Shown here: positions 12,886 to 25,445 of the stretch, in pieces
How positions within the stretch are numbered: position 1 is the first letter of the stretch
Layout of the letters: every line of letters begins with the position of its first letter
The notes under the pieces: model-generated
The model's input: only the letters and a program-made list of their open reading frames with translations
The model's database searches: none
What the model was told of the DNA's origin: nothing
Translations under genes and position numbers: made by a program
Source of the DNA: Argentina anserina
Lineage: Eukaryota > Streptophyta > Magnoliopsida > Rosales > Rosaceae
Assembly (NCBI RefSeq): GCF_933775445.1
Contig: NC_065873.1
Coordinates: 24,490,001-24,554,000, forward strand
Length of the DNA: 64,000 nt
Direction: 5' to 3'

Positions 12886-14125
12886 TTTCCATATCTGAAA
12901 TCACCTAAATTACCTATCGTGCACGGTCGCACTAAGCAAACTCATTTAGCAAACCTCCGGTCAATAGAGTTATAATGTCAAAACGTCATTTTTTTGTTGA
13001 CCGTATGTACGAACGATCAAACCATGTCCAAAACGGACGAAATTTTTACGGGGTCCCTAAATATATATACTGATCATATTTGCTGGTGTCGATCGACCAT
13101 ATTTCGAACTAAAGTTGTTGATCGCTTAAGTGTCTACTAATATATCTAATCCTTTATATTAGGTTTAAAATAAAACTATCACATTATAAAGCAACTATAT
13201 GGAGAAAACTTCTCAGGATCAATCAACACTAGTCAATGTGATCAGTATATATATTTAGTAACCCTCTAAAAAATTCTTCCAATTTGGACCTCATTTGACC
13301 GTCAGAATTTCCGGTAAACCAAAAACACAACAAATATGCCCTAAGGGAAGACTATTATCAAGATAAAAATACCAAAAGCCGTTTGCATATCTGAAATACC
13401 CTAATTTTTGTCATCGATCGTGCGCGGTCGCACCGAGAAAACTCATTGGACATAGCCTCGGTCAATGAGGGTTTTAATATGTTAAACCGCCTCTTTTTTT
13501 GTTGACGTAGGTATGGACGGTCAAACCATGTCCAAAACGTATGAAATTTTTATGGGTTCCCTAAATATATATACTGATCACATCTGCTAGTGTCGATCGA
13601 CCGTATTTCAAACTGAAGTTGTCGATTGACGAAGTGTCCACTAATGTATCATAACATTTCTATTAGGTTTATAATAAAACTATCGCATTATGAAAAACTA
13701 TATGAATGCAACTTCTCGGAATCGATTAATACCATCCGATGTGATAAGTACATATATTTTGCAACCATTTTAAAATTTCATCCAATTCAAACTTCGTTTG
13801 ATAGTCGGAATTTCCAGTAAACCTAAAACACCACTAATGTGCCCTAAGGGAGGACCCATTACCAAGATATGAATGCCGAGAGATGTTTACACATTTCAAC
13901 TCACCTAATTTTTTGTCACCAATCGTGCGTGGTCACAACGAGAAAACTCATTTGCAAAACCCCGGTCAATAGGGTTTTATGATGTCAAAACGCCTATTTT
14001 TTGTTGACCTTAGGTACGGACAGTCAAACCATGTTGAAAACGGACGAAATTTTTACAGATCCCTAAAAATATATATATCGATCACATTTATTAGTGTCGA
14101 TCGACAATATTTCGAAACTAGAATT
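12886..14125 (+). repeat. 500-bp tandem repeat family, block B (about 2.5 units)
   Basis: The phrase around 'atctgaaat..cctaattttt..tc..cgatcgtgcgcggtc' recurs at about 12886, 13382 and 13876, giving a period near 495 bp. Within the second unit, 13501-13612 (gttgacgtaggtatggacgg onward, ending gtgtcgatcgacc) is an imperfect reverse complement of 13717-13820. Each unit is thus two related halves of roughly 100-120 bp facing each other, separated by about 105 bp. The units are clearly diverged (substitutions and small indels), so this is an old array. No coding function. Confidence 0.8.
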
Positions 14126-14199
14126 TATTTGTGACTTTCTTTTAAGAATGTTTTATAATAATTTTTTACTGTTTCAAACCCTTAAATAAGAGTATTATT

Positions 14200-14410
14200 T
14201 TTTTTTTCTAAAACAAGCCCGCAAGACCCAGTCCAACATAGCGAGCAAAATCCCGTAAGGCCTGCTTTAAGTGGGCGGGTTTGGATCTTCATATTTGTGA
14301 AAATACGGGACCCAGCATGACCAGTCACTTAATTAAATATACTAAAACTCGATCTGGGCCCGCCACTCATGGGCCGGGCCCGTTGACGAGCCCGAAGGAT
14401 ATGATAGTTA
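14200..14410. repeat. GGCCCG-rich element remnant
   Basis: A GC-rich patch with gcccgcaagacccagtcc, gtgggcgggtttggatc, gggcccgcc and gggccgggcccg resembles the island at 2690-2865. It lies between the tandem repeat and the truncated LTR at 14430, so it may have inserted at or caused that truncation. Terminal repeats were not resolved. Confidence 0.35.
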
Positions 14411-14429
14411 AAAATTTAAAATGACCTGG

Positions 14430-15808
14430 ACATCAAATTCGGCAAATATCCAAAAATCAAATAAAACAATTTGAAAATTTCGATTCTTAATACAAAACAA
14501 TAATCTCACATAAACATCATATTACAATCTCCATAGACAAAGTATTGTAGAAAATCAAAAACGAACAAACACATGGAGATGAGTTGCGAAAATCACACGC
14601 TGTAGGAACCTTGGATGTGTGTCTTCAATGGTGATTTCGGTGGAGATGGAATTGGTATATGGGGGAGAACGACTTGTTGTTTTGGTGAATGATGTTTGAG
14701 GTAATATTTTAGTAGAGTTTTGGTTCTTGAATGCAAATGAGAAGTGATATGGAGATGAGTTGAAGCAGTGTATATATAGGATGCACGGTTTGGTTTCTCC
14801 CTTTGATGTTGTCTCTTCATTCTTATTATAATGTCATGTTTTATTCCCTTAATGATCATATTTTATTTAATTGTTGCATGACTTGGCTTCATCTCTCTTC
14901 TTTTCACTTAATTAATCTTCATATTTATTTTTTCATTCTTCTTCTCTTATTCCCTTGGCAAGGACTTATGTTTTAATCCATTAAATCATGTCATGCTTTA
15001 TTCTCCTAATTATTATCTTATATTTAATTGTTGCATGACTTAGCTTCATCTCTTTTTCTTTAATTATCTCTTTTATTTAATTGTTACATGACTTGTCTCC
15101 ATCTCTTTTTCTTTAATTATCTCTTCTATTTAATTGTTGCATGACTTGTTGATGATAGGACTCCATGTGCATGACTTCTCCTTGTTACACTCTATTTCCC
15201 AAGCTGTGAGTAATTCTCCATGTAGGCAAGATCTCCTTTATTTTCTCTACTATTATCTCTTAAATCCAATTTGAAAATAAAATCATAAGTAAGAGATAAT
15301 TAGTTTAAAAAATTATGTCCTAATATAGACAATTGTTGTCTTAAAAAGACACATGTAATATATGAGCTCAGCTAGGTTAGGGAAGTTTCTAATTTACAAA
15401 AAGAAAACTTACTAGAACAAGAAAGTTACTAGAAGATGAAAGTTCATTCAGGAAAGTTTCGCAAAAAAAGTTTCAGATCAAGTACGACTTTCCCAAATGA
15501 TACGTTTCATAGTCTAACAAGAATTCCTAGTGCAAGAAGGACTCTCAAAATATCGCCAATGCGACCAAAATTTAGAAAGATGAAAACTCCTAATCCAACT
15601 AAATTTCCTAGTCCTACAAGGATTCCTACTAAAACTAGGACTCTAGAACAATTATGCATTTTTAATTCATGTAAGCAAAAAAATGTATTAAATACTGCTT
15701 AAGACTCTTACTACGACTCAATGACTCAATAGTACAACAATAAGGGCTAAGCAAAGTACAAATGGAGGTAAAAACATGTTAAGAACGTCGCACAAAGTGC
15801 TCCTATCA
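14430..15808 (-). repeat. 3' LTR of the Athila/Tat-like element, truncated
   Basis: Alignable by eye, with small indels, to 19075-20417 of the other LTR. Both contain the phrases gagatgagttgcgaaaatcac, ctccctttgatgttg and aagaacgtcgca. The minus-strand 5' boundary is at 15808 (TGATAGGAG). About 680 bp of the distal end is missing. Internally it holds several copies of a 'taattgttgcatgactt' phrase. The open frame at 15436-15702, with arginine/threonine-rich text, is shared by both LTRs and is not a gene. Confidence 0.75.
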
Positions 15809-16923
15809 ACTACCCCACATTTGGTTTTTGCTAGTCCCTTAGAAAAACAAAACTAAATAAGATATTATTGCCCCTAAATGATTGCATCATAATCTCAAAA
15901 TACATAGCTTTCAAGTTTAAGCATTTGAATGTAAGCCCATAAATTCCAAGTTTCATAAACATGCTTCATAGTATGAATAATTCAGATACGAGACAATAAG
16001 CATTTAACATGTTTAGTTAATCTAATCATCTTCACAAGGCATACTCTCTTCTTTTCACTCAAATTCATGGTTATCATTCACACACAAGTATATGGAAGAG
16101 AAATGATATTAAGGCATCAAATAACTTGCATATTTCAACAAATGAAAGCAATTTGTGAATAACAGAGGAAAACCTCAGTTAACAACTAAGTGCACAAATG
16201 GATGAAAAATGTTAAATTTAGCGGTGATGGTGCAAATTGAATGTTTTTTCCAAGTTGAGGACGTAAATTTTCGCATTTACAAGTTCAGGGTGTATTTTAG
16301 CAATTTTGCCTAAAAACTATGGCACATAGCTATTGAATATGCAAAGAATAGTGAGGTTCATGAACAACCACAAAATTTCATATTACATCTCATGAAGAAA
16401 GTACATATAGGCTTAAAAACTCACAGGTTGTTATCGATTTTAAACTGACAAAAAATGTATGTCATAATCAATCAATTCAAATCTCACATGTTCATACCAA
16501 ATCCACATTATCAATGAAACTTACAATTCAATTCTTATGGAATCCAAAACCATCATCTATATATTTAGAGACATAATCATCCTAGACTTTAGGAGTATCC
16601 TAAGACTCAATTGACTCAAATAAAGCAAACACATTTTTTTAACTTTTTTTAAGCAGAAACAAACAAACACAAAGCAGACTTCTAAACCTACCTCACACTT
16701 AGAAAATTACATTGTCCTCAATGTAAGCTCAATAGTAAGAATGTAATTCACAAGCATAGAATAAGATCACATATCAACACATATACAATTCAACCATAAA
16801 AGTGAAGGGATTAGAAAATTCAAACTCCCGTAGACGACTCCTCCACAAATACGGTTGAAATGGGTTGTCTCCCACGCAGTGTTTGGGTGTTATAGTCTCT
16901 TAGCTTAGATTCTCTCATGTTCA
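15809..16923. other. Internal region of the LTR element, no coding recognised
   Basis: Lies between the 3' LTR and the integrase-like fragment. It begins with the purine tract (minus strand) and continues as AT-rich DNA without open frames. In complete elements of this class the env-like or spacer region occupies this position. Nothing of it is recognisable here. Confidence 0.4.
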
Positions 16924-17214
16924 TTATCCTTTAGGCGCATCTCTCACAATTGTCTCATCATACGTGTGCTCCTCAAATGACTCATAGTAGAGCTTAAGTC
17001 GATGCTCATTCACCTTGAATGCCTTCCTTGTTGTATCACTTTGAATCTCAACTGCACCATGAGCAAACACGTTAGTAATAACAAATATGTCAACCCAACG
17101 TGAACGAAGTTTCCCTGGAAACAACATAAGCCTCGAATGGAATAACAAAACTTTCTGGCCCACTTGAAACTTATTTCCTCTAATCATTTTTTTATATTTT
17201 CTTTTATTCTTCAT
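16924..17214 (-). pseudogene. Integrase C-terminal fragment, Athila/Tat type
   Basis: A 96-codon minus-strand frame reads FQVGQKVLLFHSRLMLFPGK then LRSRWVDIFVITNVFAHGAV and EIQS, ending with FKVNEHRLKLYYE. This is the conserved C-terminal domain after the integrase core in Athila/Tat gypsy elements. The catalytic D-D-E core, reverse transcriptase and protease are absent, so the fragment is non-functional. Its orientation agrees with the LTRs, PBS and purine tract of the enclosing element. Confidence 0.75.
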
Positions 17215-18334
17215 TATTTTTTTAATTATTTTTTTTATTGTTACGAAATCTATAAGTGTAAAGTATTACTAAGTCTAATTGATTTTATTCACACACAATC
17301 TTAACATTTAAGGTACGTGGAGCATAAGAGCTAACTGTGCAATGGACTGAAACAGCCCCAGGTAAGGCTTCCTTTATCCGATATACCTTAAAAGTTAGAA
17401 TATCATTTTCTTTTAAAACTATATACATCTATTTATACAAAATTATTTTCTAAGTTATAAACCGAGGTGGATGTGCGGCCTAAGTACGTCGTCTATACAC
17501 AAACTCATTCATTTGTTTAAGAAGGCTGGATAGCTAGAATCGAGATAGTTATAAGGCATGACTCATTTGTTGGACACCACGAGGGCCACATCCTCAAAAG
17601 GATGTTTTCCCAATTGACTCCATCACTAAGATGTATGTCAGTCTATAGGCCTCTGAGATCCAACTTTGTAAACATTGAAATAGGGTAATGAAAATAGCAT
17701 GTCCCTTACTCAGCTCGGAATGACTTTGTGTGTTAGACTAACCCCAAAGTGTTAATAAAAGCCGTCATCAACCCCAAGTGACCTTAGCAAGGTACAAATA
17801 GAGCGTTAAAGCTAATATCAACAAAATGAACTTTACATATTCCGTTCATTTTATAACTTACAATAAACTAAGCATAAATAAACATTTTAGCTTCCTTAAA
17901 AATTTATCTAAGTGTAACAAATATCTTATATGTATACTACAATAAAATTAAAACATTTATCACAAAAATATAGAATAAAATATTACTTTTTACAAAGTTA
18001 CTGTTCACGGTTTTTTATTTATTGTGAGTACTTTACAGTTACCGATTATTGTTCACATATATTTATTATTTTTATTTTACACTTTACAAAAACAAAATAA
18101 TTTTTTTTACAATTTACAAGTATTTTTACATTTTTACACTTTACAAAAAAACAAAAAAAAAAGTAAAAAAGATTTACATAGATTAACTTTATTTTTCTTT
18201 TTGTAAAGATGTAAAAACAATTGTAATTTTTTTTAACATAATATTACTGATCATCGTATTGTTCACAGGAATTTATTTTTACAAATATATAATATAGTAC
18301 AGAATTAATACTTCAAAGAATTGAGATTTTGTCA
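17215..18334. other. Internal AT-rich remainder of the LTR element
   Basis: The expected gag-pol body between the integrase fragment and the primer-binding site is missing. What is left is AT-rich, with stretches such as ttactgttcac and tttacaaaaa repeats around 17990-18280. No protein motif was seen. Confidence 0.4.
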
Positions 18335-18354
18335 ACTCCCCGGCAACGACACCA
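18335..18354 (-). other. Primer-binding site of the Athila/Tat-like element
   Basis: On the minus strand TGGTGTCGTTGCCGGGGA lies 3 bases after the LTR end (CTCTATCA|TTT|TGG). It is close to the TGGCGCCGTTGCCGGGGA form that pairs with the 3' end of tRNA-Asp in Athila/Tat elements. It sets the orientation and the inner boundary of the 5' LTR. Confidence 0.75.
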
Positions 18355-18357
18355 AAA

Positions 18358-20417
18358 TGATAGAGCGTTCTAAGACGTCTATAACAAACCTTGCAAAATG
18401 TCATCGTTAGTATAAAATAAGAAGAAATCGTTCAGTCCGGGGAATTGAAGAGAACTCTTAACTTTTAGTTTTAACAAATAATGGGGGGTTTGAGATTGAT
18501 TATTAACTACTAAAATAAAACCTAAATTACTATTTACATGATAGACTTCTCTTTAACAAACTTAAACCAAATTTACCATTACACCACATAATTACAATTA
18601 CGAACCTATCATGCATTTTAATTCGACCAATTACATATTTTTTAGACACCAATACAATTAGAGCCTTAGGGGATCATCTAATCATGCAAGATTTCAATTA
18701 ACAATTAGATTGACTTATGGCCTAATCTAAATTTACATGCAATCGAATTCAATAACACTTAGAGTAGAAATCAAACAAGATTACATTTAAGCACTAAATC
18801 TTTGTTGGAGACATGTTTCATATTGGCGTCACCCACCATGGTTTCACATGCAAATTTCCAGAATTTTTTACCACTTTTAATCAACACAAACCGAACCTAC
18901 TCAGGGCATGATTCGATTTGTGTCAATATGATTGATGAATCTAGCACTCAAACACAATCTTAGGGACTGCATCCAAGCACTAAATTCATATGCACATATC
19001 TGAAAATTAACTAAAAGTATGAGAACGATGATTATAACACAACAATAGAAATACAAACTCAATAATTATAGGAAACCATCAATTCGACAAAGATCCAAAA
19101 ATCCAATAAAACAATATGAAAATTTCAATTCTTAATACAAAATAATAATTCCACACAAACATCATACTACAATCTTCATATACAAAATATTGTAGAAAAT
19201 CAAAAACGAACAAACCCATGGAGATGAGTTGCGAAAATCACACGTTATAGGTACCTTGGAGGTGTGTCTTCAATGATGATTTTCAGTGGAGATGGAATTG
19301 GTATATGGGGGAGAACGGCTTGCTGTTTTGGTGAAAGATGTTTGAGATAGTATCTTAGTATATTTTTGGCTCTTGAATGCAAAGGAGAATTGATATTGAG
19401 ATGAGTTAAAGCCGTGTATATATAAGATGCATGGTTTGGTTTCTCCCTTTGATGTTGCCTCCTCCTTCCTCTTATAATGTCATGCTTTATTCCATTAATG
19501 ATCATCTTCTATTTAATTGTTGCATGACTAGCTCCATCTCTCTTCTTTTCACTTAATTAATTTTCATATTTATTTCTTCCTTCTTCTTCTCTTCTTCCCA
19601 CGGTAAGGACTTATGTTTTAATCCCTTAAATCATGTCATGCTTTATTCCTTTAATAATCATCTTCTATTTAATTGTTGCATGACTTGGCTCCATCTCTTT
19701 TCTTTAATTATCTCTTCATTTTAATTGTTGCATGACTTGTTGATGATAGGACTCCATGTGCATGGCTTCTCCTTGTTACACTCTATTTCCCAAGCCGTGA
19801 GTAATTCTCCTTGTAGGCAAGATTCTCCTTTATTTTCTCTAGTATTATCTCTTAAATCCAATATGAAAATAAGAAAATAAAATCTTAAGTAAGAGATAAT
19901 TAGTTAAAAAAAATTATGTTATAATCTAGACAAATGTTGTTTAAAAAAGACACATGTAATATATGAGCTCAGTTAGATTTTGAAAGTTTCTAATTTACGA
20001 AAAGGAAACTTACTGGAACAAGAAAGTTACTAGAACATGAAAGTTCATTTAGGAAAGTTTCGCAAAAAGAGTTTCAGATCAAGTAGGACTCTCCCAAATG
20101 ATACGTTTTCTAGTCTAACAAGGATTCCTAGTGCAAGAAGGACTCCCAAAATATCGCAAATGCGACCAAAACGTAGAAAGATGAAGACTCCTAATCCAAC
20201 TAGGTTTCCTAGTCTTACAAGGATTCCTACTCAAACTAGGACTCTAGACCAAATATGCGTTTTTAACTCATGTAAGCACAAAAATGCATCCAATACCGCC
20301 CAAAACTCTTACTACGACTCAATAACTAAATGACTCAATAGTACAACAATAAGAGCTAAGCAAATTACAAATGGAGGTAAAAAGATGTTAAGAACGTCGC
20401 ATAAAGTGCTCATATCA
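18358..20417 (-). repeat. 5' LTR of the Athila/Tat-like element (2060 bp)
   Basis: Bounded on the minus strand by TGATATGAGC at 20417 and CGCTCTATCA at 18358, so it has the TG...CA ends of an LTR. The half nearer 20417 matches the truncated left LTR. The half from 18358 to about 19070 has no partner left in the window. The frame at 20037-20333 corresponds to that at 15436-15702 in the other LTR and is not a gene. Confidence 0.8.
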
Positions 20418-20971
20418 AAAACAAATAGAGGGTAGCCAACTCCACAAAATTGAGATTTTTAAACTACAAGAGTTTTTTTTTTCTCGAAAGCACAACTAAA
20501 CTATTATTATTAGTATGAAAAATTCCGATAATTTCGGTGGTCAATTGTAACTATAGCTCAGCTAGTTTAGATCGCTCTCTTCAACCATATTTTGCCAATA
20601 AATATTGTTACTTGATTTGTATGTGAAATCCAGAGTATGTCTTCACATAATCTACAAAATCAGCGAGAAAAATATGTTTGTATTTCATAACAAAGGGTAA
20701 TGGTGGGGATGACGTGATCGGATGGTTACTTTGTGGTGTTGTGCTCATATTAGCAAAGTCTATAACTCCACACAAGTGCTGATCTTCCTTGCCTTAAGTA
20801 TTCTATGAAGCTTGTAATCGTACTTTATCTATGAATATGACCGAAACTTATTCCCTCCACGGCTATGGAGGGTCATGACATGTAATTTGTGACGTGGCAG
20901 TCACTAATTGGTTCAGTACAAATTATTTACTTAGTTTCCCTTTTATCCCTACGCATGGAGATCGATAGCCT
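20418..20971. repeat. Intergenic DNA with a 'TTATTCCCTCCACGG' element end
   Basis: At 20846 the phrase aacttattccctccacgg, followed by tatggagggtcatgac and an acgtggcagt...attggt tail, recurs at 30615-30700. It recurs in reverse orientation near 34610 and 34685. Four hits in 14 kb suggest the end of a short interspersed element. Ends and duplications were not resolved. The rest of the interval is unassigned. Confidence 0.4.
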
Positions 20972-21446
20972 CTTTTTTTAAATATCAAAGCAAAGGTTCA
21001 TTGATAAACGAACAGATACAAAGAGAAACAGATCTGAAAATTGTCCCCTAACAGAACCTGGAAGAGTGAAAAACAGACCTACCAGACTTCACGAGGGAAG
21101 TCCAATTCAACTGTAGGAACCAACCAAACAGGCGCTGAGTCAAAATCTAAAGGGGACGAGACAGAAAGGGTTCCTCGGGCCAAAGCATAAGCAGCTTGAT
21201 TGCCTTAACGTTTAATTAATAAAAGACCAATCGCAGGAACTAAATGGGCGAGCTAGAGATTTAATCTCCTCAATCAAATGACCTTCGGGACTAAAATCCT
21301 CTGAAGGGTTATTGATAGAGTTAATTAAGGTTAAGACAACTCCTTCCACCTGCAGGTGGGTGAAACCATGTTGATGTGAATAAACGAGACCCACAAATAA
21401 AGCCTTTGCCTCAATTGCTTTAGGGGAGCTGACACCAAGAAAAGGC
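20972..21446 (-). pseudogene. LINE 3' end with RNase H-like domain, degenerate
   Basis: The minus strand reads AIEAKALFVGLVYSHQHGFT, HLQVEGVVLTLINSINN, LIEEIKSLARPFSSCDWSFI and, after a frame slip and a stop, GNQAAYALARG. This order (AxEAxAL, a strand with VExD/E, ending GNxAAxxLAR) is that of the RNase H-like (RVT_3) domain at the C terminus of plant LINE reverse transcriptases. An A-run on the minus strand at about 20971-20977 fits a LINE 3' tail. The 5' part is cut by the copia LTR at 21447, so the LINE was there first. Confidence 0.65.
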
Positions 21447-21579
21447 TGAGAGAGGTAGCAGAGGAAAACTATATTAATCCCTTAATGAATCTATACACTG
21501 TATTACACTATATATAATCAATTGAATAAACACTTTCCCTTAATTTCCTCTGTGATTCACTCCGTGATTCACGCCAACA
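21447..21579 (-). repeat. 3' LTR of the copia element (about 133 bp)
   Basis: On the minus strand it begins TGTTGGCGTGAATC directly after the polypurine tract and appears to end TACCTCTCTCA before LINE sequence resumes. TG...CA ends are present. It is short for copia. The inner end is sure, the outer end less so because the partner LTR is lost. Confidence 0.55.
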
Positions 21580-21655
21580 CTCCCCCTTAAGTTGGTGCAA
21601 ACATATCGACTATGCCCAATTTGCTAAGTGAATCATAAAAGACATTTTTAGACAC

Positions 21656-23487
21656 TCATTTTGTGAGCATATCGGCAAGTTTCTCTTCTGTATGAACCAA
21701 AGGAAAACTGATGATTTTTGCGTCTAGCTTCTCCTTTATAAAGTGACGATCAACTTCCACATATTTTGTACGATCATGTTGCACATGATTCTGGGAAATA
21801 TCAATGGCTGCCTTGTTGTCATAGTACAACTGCATAACACACTCAGGCTTAATACCCAAATCTTGTAGCAAATTTCTAAGCCATAATAATTCGCACACTC
21901 CCTAAGCCATACCTCTGTATTCTGCTTCAGCACTAGATCGAGCTACCACCTTTTGTTTCTTACTCTTCCATGTAACAAGATTACCCCAACAAAGGTAAAT
22001 TAGCCTGATGTAGATCGGCGATATGTTATATTTCCAGCCCAGTCTGCATCCGTGAAGCCACAAACCTCAAGGATATTATTGTGATTAGAGAACATTACTC
22101 CTCTCCCTGGAGCTGACTTTAAGTACCTCAAAATCCTTATAACAACATCCATGTGGTCCACACTGGGATTAGGCATGAACTGACTCACTACACTCATTGC
22201 ATACGCAACATCTGGTCTGGTATGTGATAAATAAATCAGACATCCAACTAGCCTCTGATAACGAGATTTTTCAGTAGGCACTTGATCTGGATATTCTGCT
22301 AACCGATGGTTCTACTCAATGGGAGTATCAATGGGAGTGCAATCCAGCATACATGTCTCTGTTAGTAGATCAATGATGTACTTTCTCTAACATAGATAGA
22401 TACCATCACTTCCTCGGGCTACCTCAATGCCCAAGAAGTACTTGAGTGTTCCTAGGTCTTTCATCTCAAATTTTGTGGCTAGCTGTTTCTGTAATCTATC
22501 CACGTCAGCAGTATCATTCCCAGTAACTACCATATCATCAACATATATAATTAGGGCTGTTACCTTCCCTTGTTGGTGTTTGAGAAATAATGTGTGGTCT
22601 GAATTACTCTGTCTGTAGCCAATTCTCCTCATGAATTGTGAGAATCTTTCAAACCAAGCACGAGGTGACTGTTTAAGATTATACAAAGATTTCCTCAATC
22701 TGCATACAATGTTACTTGGAGAGGCAGCCGCATATCCCGGCGGAAGATCTATGTACACTTCTTCTGTAAGTTCTTCATGAAGGAATGCATTTTTAACATC
22801 AAACTGTCTAATTGGCCAGTTTAAGTTAGCAGCACAAGAGAACAATACCTGAATAGTGCTTATTTTTGCAACAGGTGCAAATGTCTCATCATAGTCTATG
22901 TCATATGTCTGGGTGAACCCTTTTGCTACTAGGCGTGCTTTATACCGACTCACTGACCCATCTGGATTATGCTTCACTGTAAACACCCAACGACATCCCA
23001 CAGTCTTCTTACCATGTGGTGGAGATACAACCTCCCAAGTATTGTTCTTTTGTAATGCTTCCATCTCTTCCTCCATTGCTTTCCTCCATTTTGGATCTCT
23101 CAATGCATCTTGCACTTTGTTAGGTACTGATACAGTAGATATTTGATTCACAAATAATTCATATGAATTAGACAATCTTTTGGTAGACATAAAATTTGCC
23201 ACATGATACTTAGTTTCAGCCTGAAGGGTAGGTTCATATTTTTTTGTTGGCTGACCCCGAGTAGACCTATTTGGCAAGACATATTGTCTACTATTAGCTT
23301 CACTAGTATTAGTCTCAATACAATGACTACCCTCATATGAGTGATCTTCCGTACCAGGAGAGCATTGGTCAGGTGTATAAACAGTAGTACGAGAGACATA
23401 AGAGGCAGTTGTATTATCATCTTCTGGTACCTGAATCTCTGGAGTGACTACTCCGGAATTATCCGGTGGTGCATGTATAACGGACAC
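21656..23487 (-). pseudogene. Copia reverse transcriptase and RNase H, frameshifted
   Basis: The 366-codon frame at 22387-23487 carries the linker and the RT palm: WRKAMEEEMEALQKNNTWEV, GCRWVFTVKHN, YKARLVAKGFTQ, IRQFDVKNAFLHEEL, YNLKQSPRAWFERF and the catalytic LIIYVDDMVVTGND. The connection and RNase H continue in other frames: RLVGCLIYLSHTRPDVAYAM (22000-22281) and LYYDNKAAIDISQNHVQHDR with VDRHFIKEKL (21656-21898). The reading frame is broken at about 22386, 22290 and 21900-22000. The intact enzyme copies element RNA into DNA in cytoplasmic particles. Confidence 0.9.
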
Positions 23488-23522
23488 ATTGGTAATCTCA
23501 ATTGATCATGTCACCACATCTA

Positions 23523-24596
23523 CTAGCTTACTTTTCTCCACCTCTTCATGATACAGCTCTTCAAAGTATGAATTCTCCCCCTGAAGAGTAGTATCAGAAG
23601 ATAGCACCGATACCTTTTCTGATGTCCACCATACCCAACAAACACACATTTAACGGCCTGAGCATTTAACTTAAATCTCTGGTGTTTGGGAAGATGGATA
23701 AAAGTAACACAACCGAAAACACGGGCAGGAAGATTATGAAAAGAGGGTAAGTAGACATGAGATGCAAGCACCTCATATGGAACTTTTCCCTAAAGGACAC
23801 GAGAGGGAAGGCCTTTATGAGATAGACAGAAGTTATGACAGCATCACCCCAAAGGTATTTGGGCATATGGGCACTAAAAAGAATACACCGAGCCATGTCA
23901 AGTAAATGACGATTTTTCCTTTAAGAAACTCCATTCTGCTCAGGTGTATAAGGACATGCGGTTTGATGAAAAATTTCGTGTGTGCTAAGGAACTCCTGAA
24001 AGACATGATTCACATATTCCCCCTCCCCCCATTATCAGAACGAAGAACTCTAAATGTGGCATTATATTGTGTTTAGACAGTGGTATAGAAGGCTTGAAAA
24101 GCGGAAAAAACCTCATCTTTAGTTCGGAGGAGAACAATCCATGAAAGACGGGTGCAATCATCAATGAATGACACATAATACCGCATCCCTGACACAGTAG
24201 ATTATTTAAAGGTCCCCAAACATCAGAATGAATTAATTCAAAATGAAGAATACTTTTATTAGAAGTACTAGGGGAATAAGTAGAACGATGACTCTTGCCT
24301 AAAACATATGTCTCACAACGTAAAAGTGACTCATCCATACTAAGAAACAAAGTAGGCATAGATGTTTTCATAACACTAAGAGATGGATGCCCTAAGCGAC
24401 GATGCCATAACCAAACTTCACTTAGCTTGTCAGAAGTGGAGATTAAAGTAGTCTGAGATTGTGCCCCTGGTTTCTTCCCCGCATATGTCTGATCCAGATG
24501 AAACAACCGGCCCCTCAGATACCCCCGACCAATTAACTCCCCGGTGAGAAGATCATGAAATATCACATACATAGGAAAAAAAATGTCAGAGAGCAC
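23523..24596 (-). pseudogene. Copia integrase region, frameshifted
   Basis: The frame at 23985-24596 contains the zinc-binding pre-integrase motif VWLWHRRLGHPSLSVMKT and the core start ILHFELIHSDVWGPL. It ends in a disrupted segment around the GGG tract at 24020. The later part of the core (LFSAHMPKYLWGDAVITSVY, LPARVFGCVTFIHLPKHQ, CVFVGYGGHQKRYRCY) lies in two further frames at 23523-23896. The domain order is normal but at least three frame breaks exclude activity. Confidence 0.85.
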
Positions 24597-25440
24597 TTAG
24601 CGTATGTATTCAATTGGGGGACATATATCAAATGATGAGATAAAACAGGTACATAGAGCACATTGTGAAGCTCTATTGTGGGAGTAATACGAACTGGCCC
24701 TTTCCCTAATACGGGGAATGCCTTACCATTAGCATTAGTAACATAGGGTACTGGTGGAGGAGACAATACAGTAAAATAAGATTTGTCATAAGTCATATGA
24801 TAAGACGCACCCGAATCAATAATCCATGTATCAAAACCAACGAAGTGAGAAATATGTAAAGCCATACCAATTTTGCCACGACCAGCGATGGATGCGGTAG
24901 GTATTGCGCCACTGGTTGTATGATGATCATATCCAACCACACCATAGATATCGGGTTCTTTGACGAATTGGATAGCTGCTTTCGCCTTGAGACGATAATT
25001 AGGCCGCTTAGGCCGAAGGTGTGGATACAGCTTCCAACAGGTCGCACAAGTAAGAGCAAGGAGGGCGGGGCTGATTCCCGAAACCTAGTGGTGGTCCTCG
25101 CTGATGAAGTGAAGCGGAAGTAGTCTGCTGAAGATCTAGCACGACCACTGACGCTGGAAACTTCAACTTGTGTCTAATGAAGGCTCTCCTGGTGAGATAC
25201 ATCCTTATGGATATATGTTAAAGATGTAAGTAGGCTAGGGGGTTCGATCTGTCGGAGTAATTCTCCTTTCGCACTGCTATGCTTGGCATCAAGACCTTTC
25301 AGAAAATGGTGAACTCGCTCAAGCTCCTTCTCACGCTGGTACCAAACAATATCCTCCTAATGTTTGATCATGCAAAGACGTTTCACATCAATCTCAGCCC
25401 AAATATTTTTTAGTTTGGTGAAATATTGCGCCACCGGTTG
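24563..25440 (-). pseudogene. Copia Gag C-terminal part and protease, degenerate
   Basis: The protease active site reads WIIDSGASYHMT in the frame at 24563-24940. It is followed by the typical strand pattern up to VLSHHLIYVPQL. Upstream, broken frames give Gag text (QYFTKLKNIWAEID, ELERVHHFLKGLD) between 25200 and 25440. The CCHC zinc knuckle is not recognisable. The Gag N terminus and leader are missing. Confidence 0.75.
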
Positions 25441-25445
25441 CCCAT

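Larger units (their letters stand above)
14430..20417 (-). mobile_element. Ty3/gypsy (Athila/Tat-type) LTR retrotransposon, degenerate
   Basis: Two direct copies of a long LTR (14430-15808 and 18358-20417) flank 2.5 kb of internal DNA. Next to the right-hand LTR is a primer-binding site, TGGTGTCGTTGCCGGGGA on the minus strand, close to the tRNA-Asp type used by Athila/Tat elements. Next to the left-hand LTR is a purine tract (TGTGGGGTAG) directly before TGATAGGAGCAC. LTRs start TGATA and end TATCA. Only a short integrase-like piece remains inside, so most of gag-pol has been lost and the element is not autonomous. The left LTR lacks its outer third, so no target duplication can be checked. 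Confidence 0.8.

Noticed and set aside
12886..14125. CRISPR-like or other prokaryotic repeat array
   Set aside because: Units are about 500 bp, diverged and without spacers, in a plant genome.
14593..14859. Minus-strand frame with a twin at 19245-19505
   Set aside because: Again shared LTR sequence; no recognised domain.
15436..15702. Arg/Thr-rich frame, with a twin at 20037-20333
   Set aside because: Both lie at equivalent places in the two LTRs of the same retroelement, so they are LTR sequence rather than a duplicated gene.
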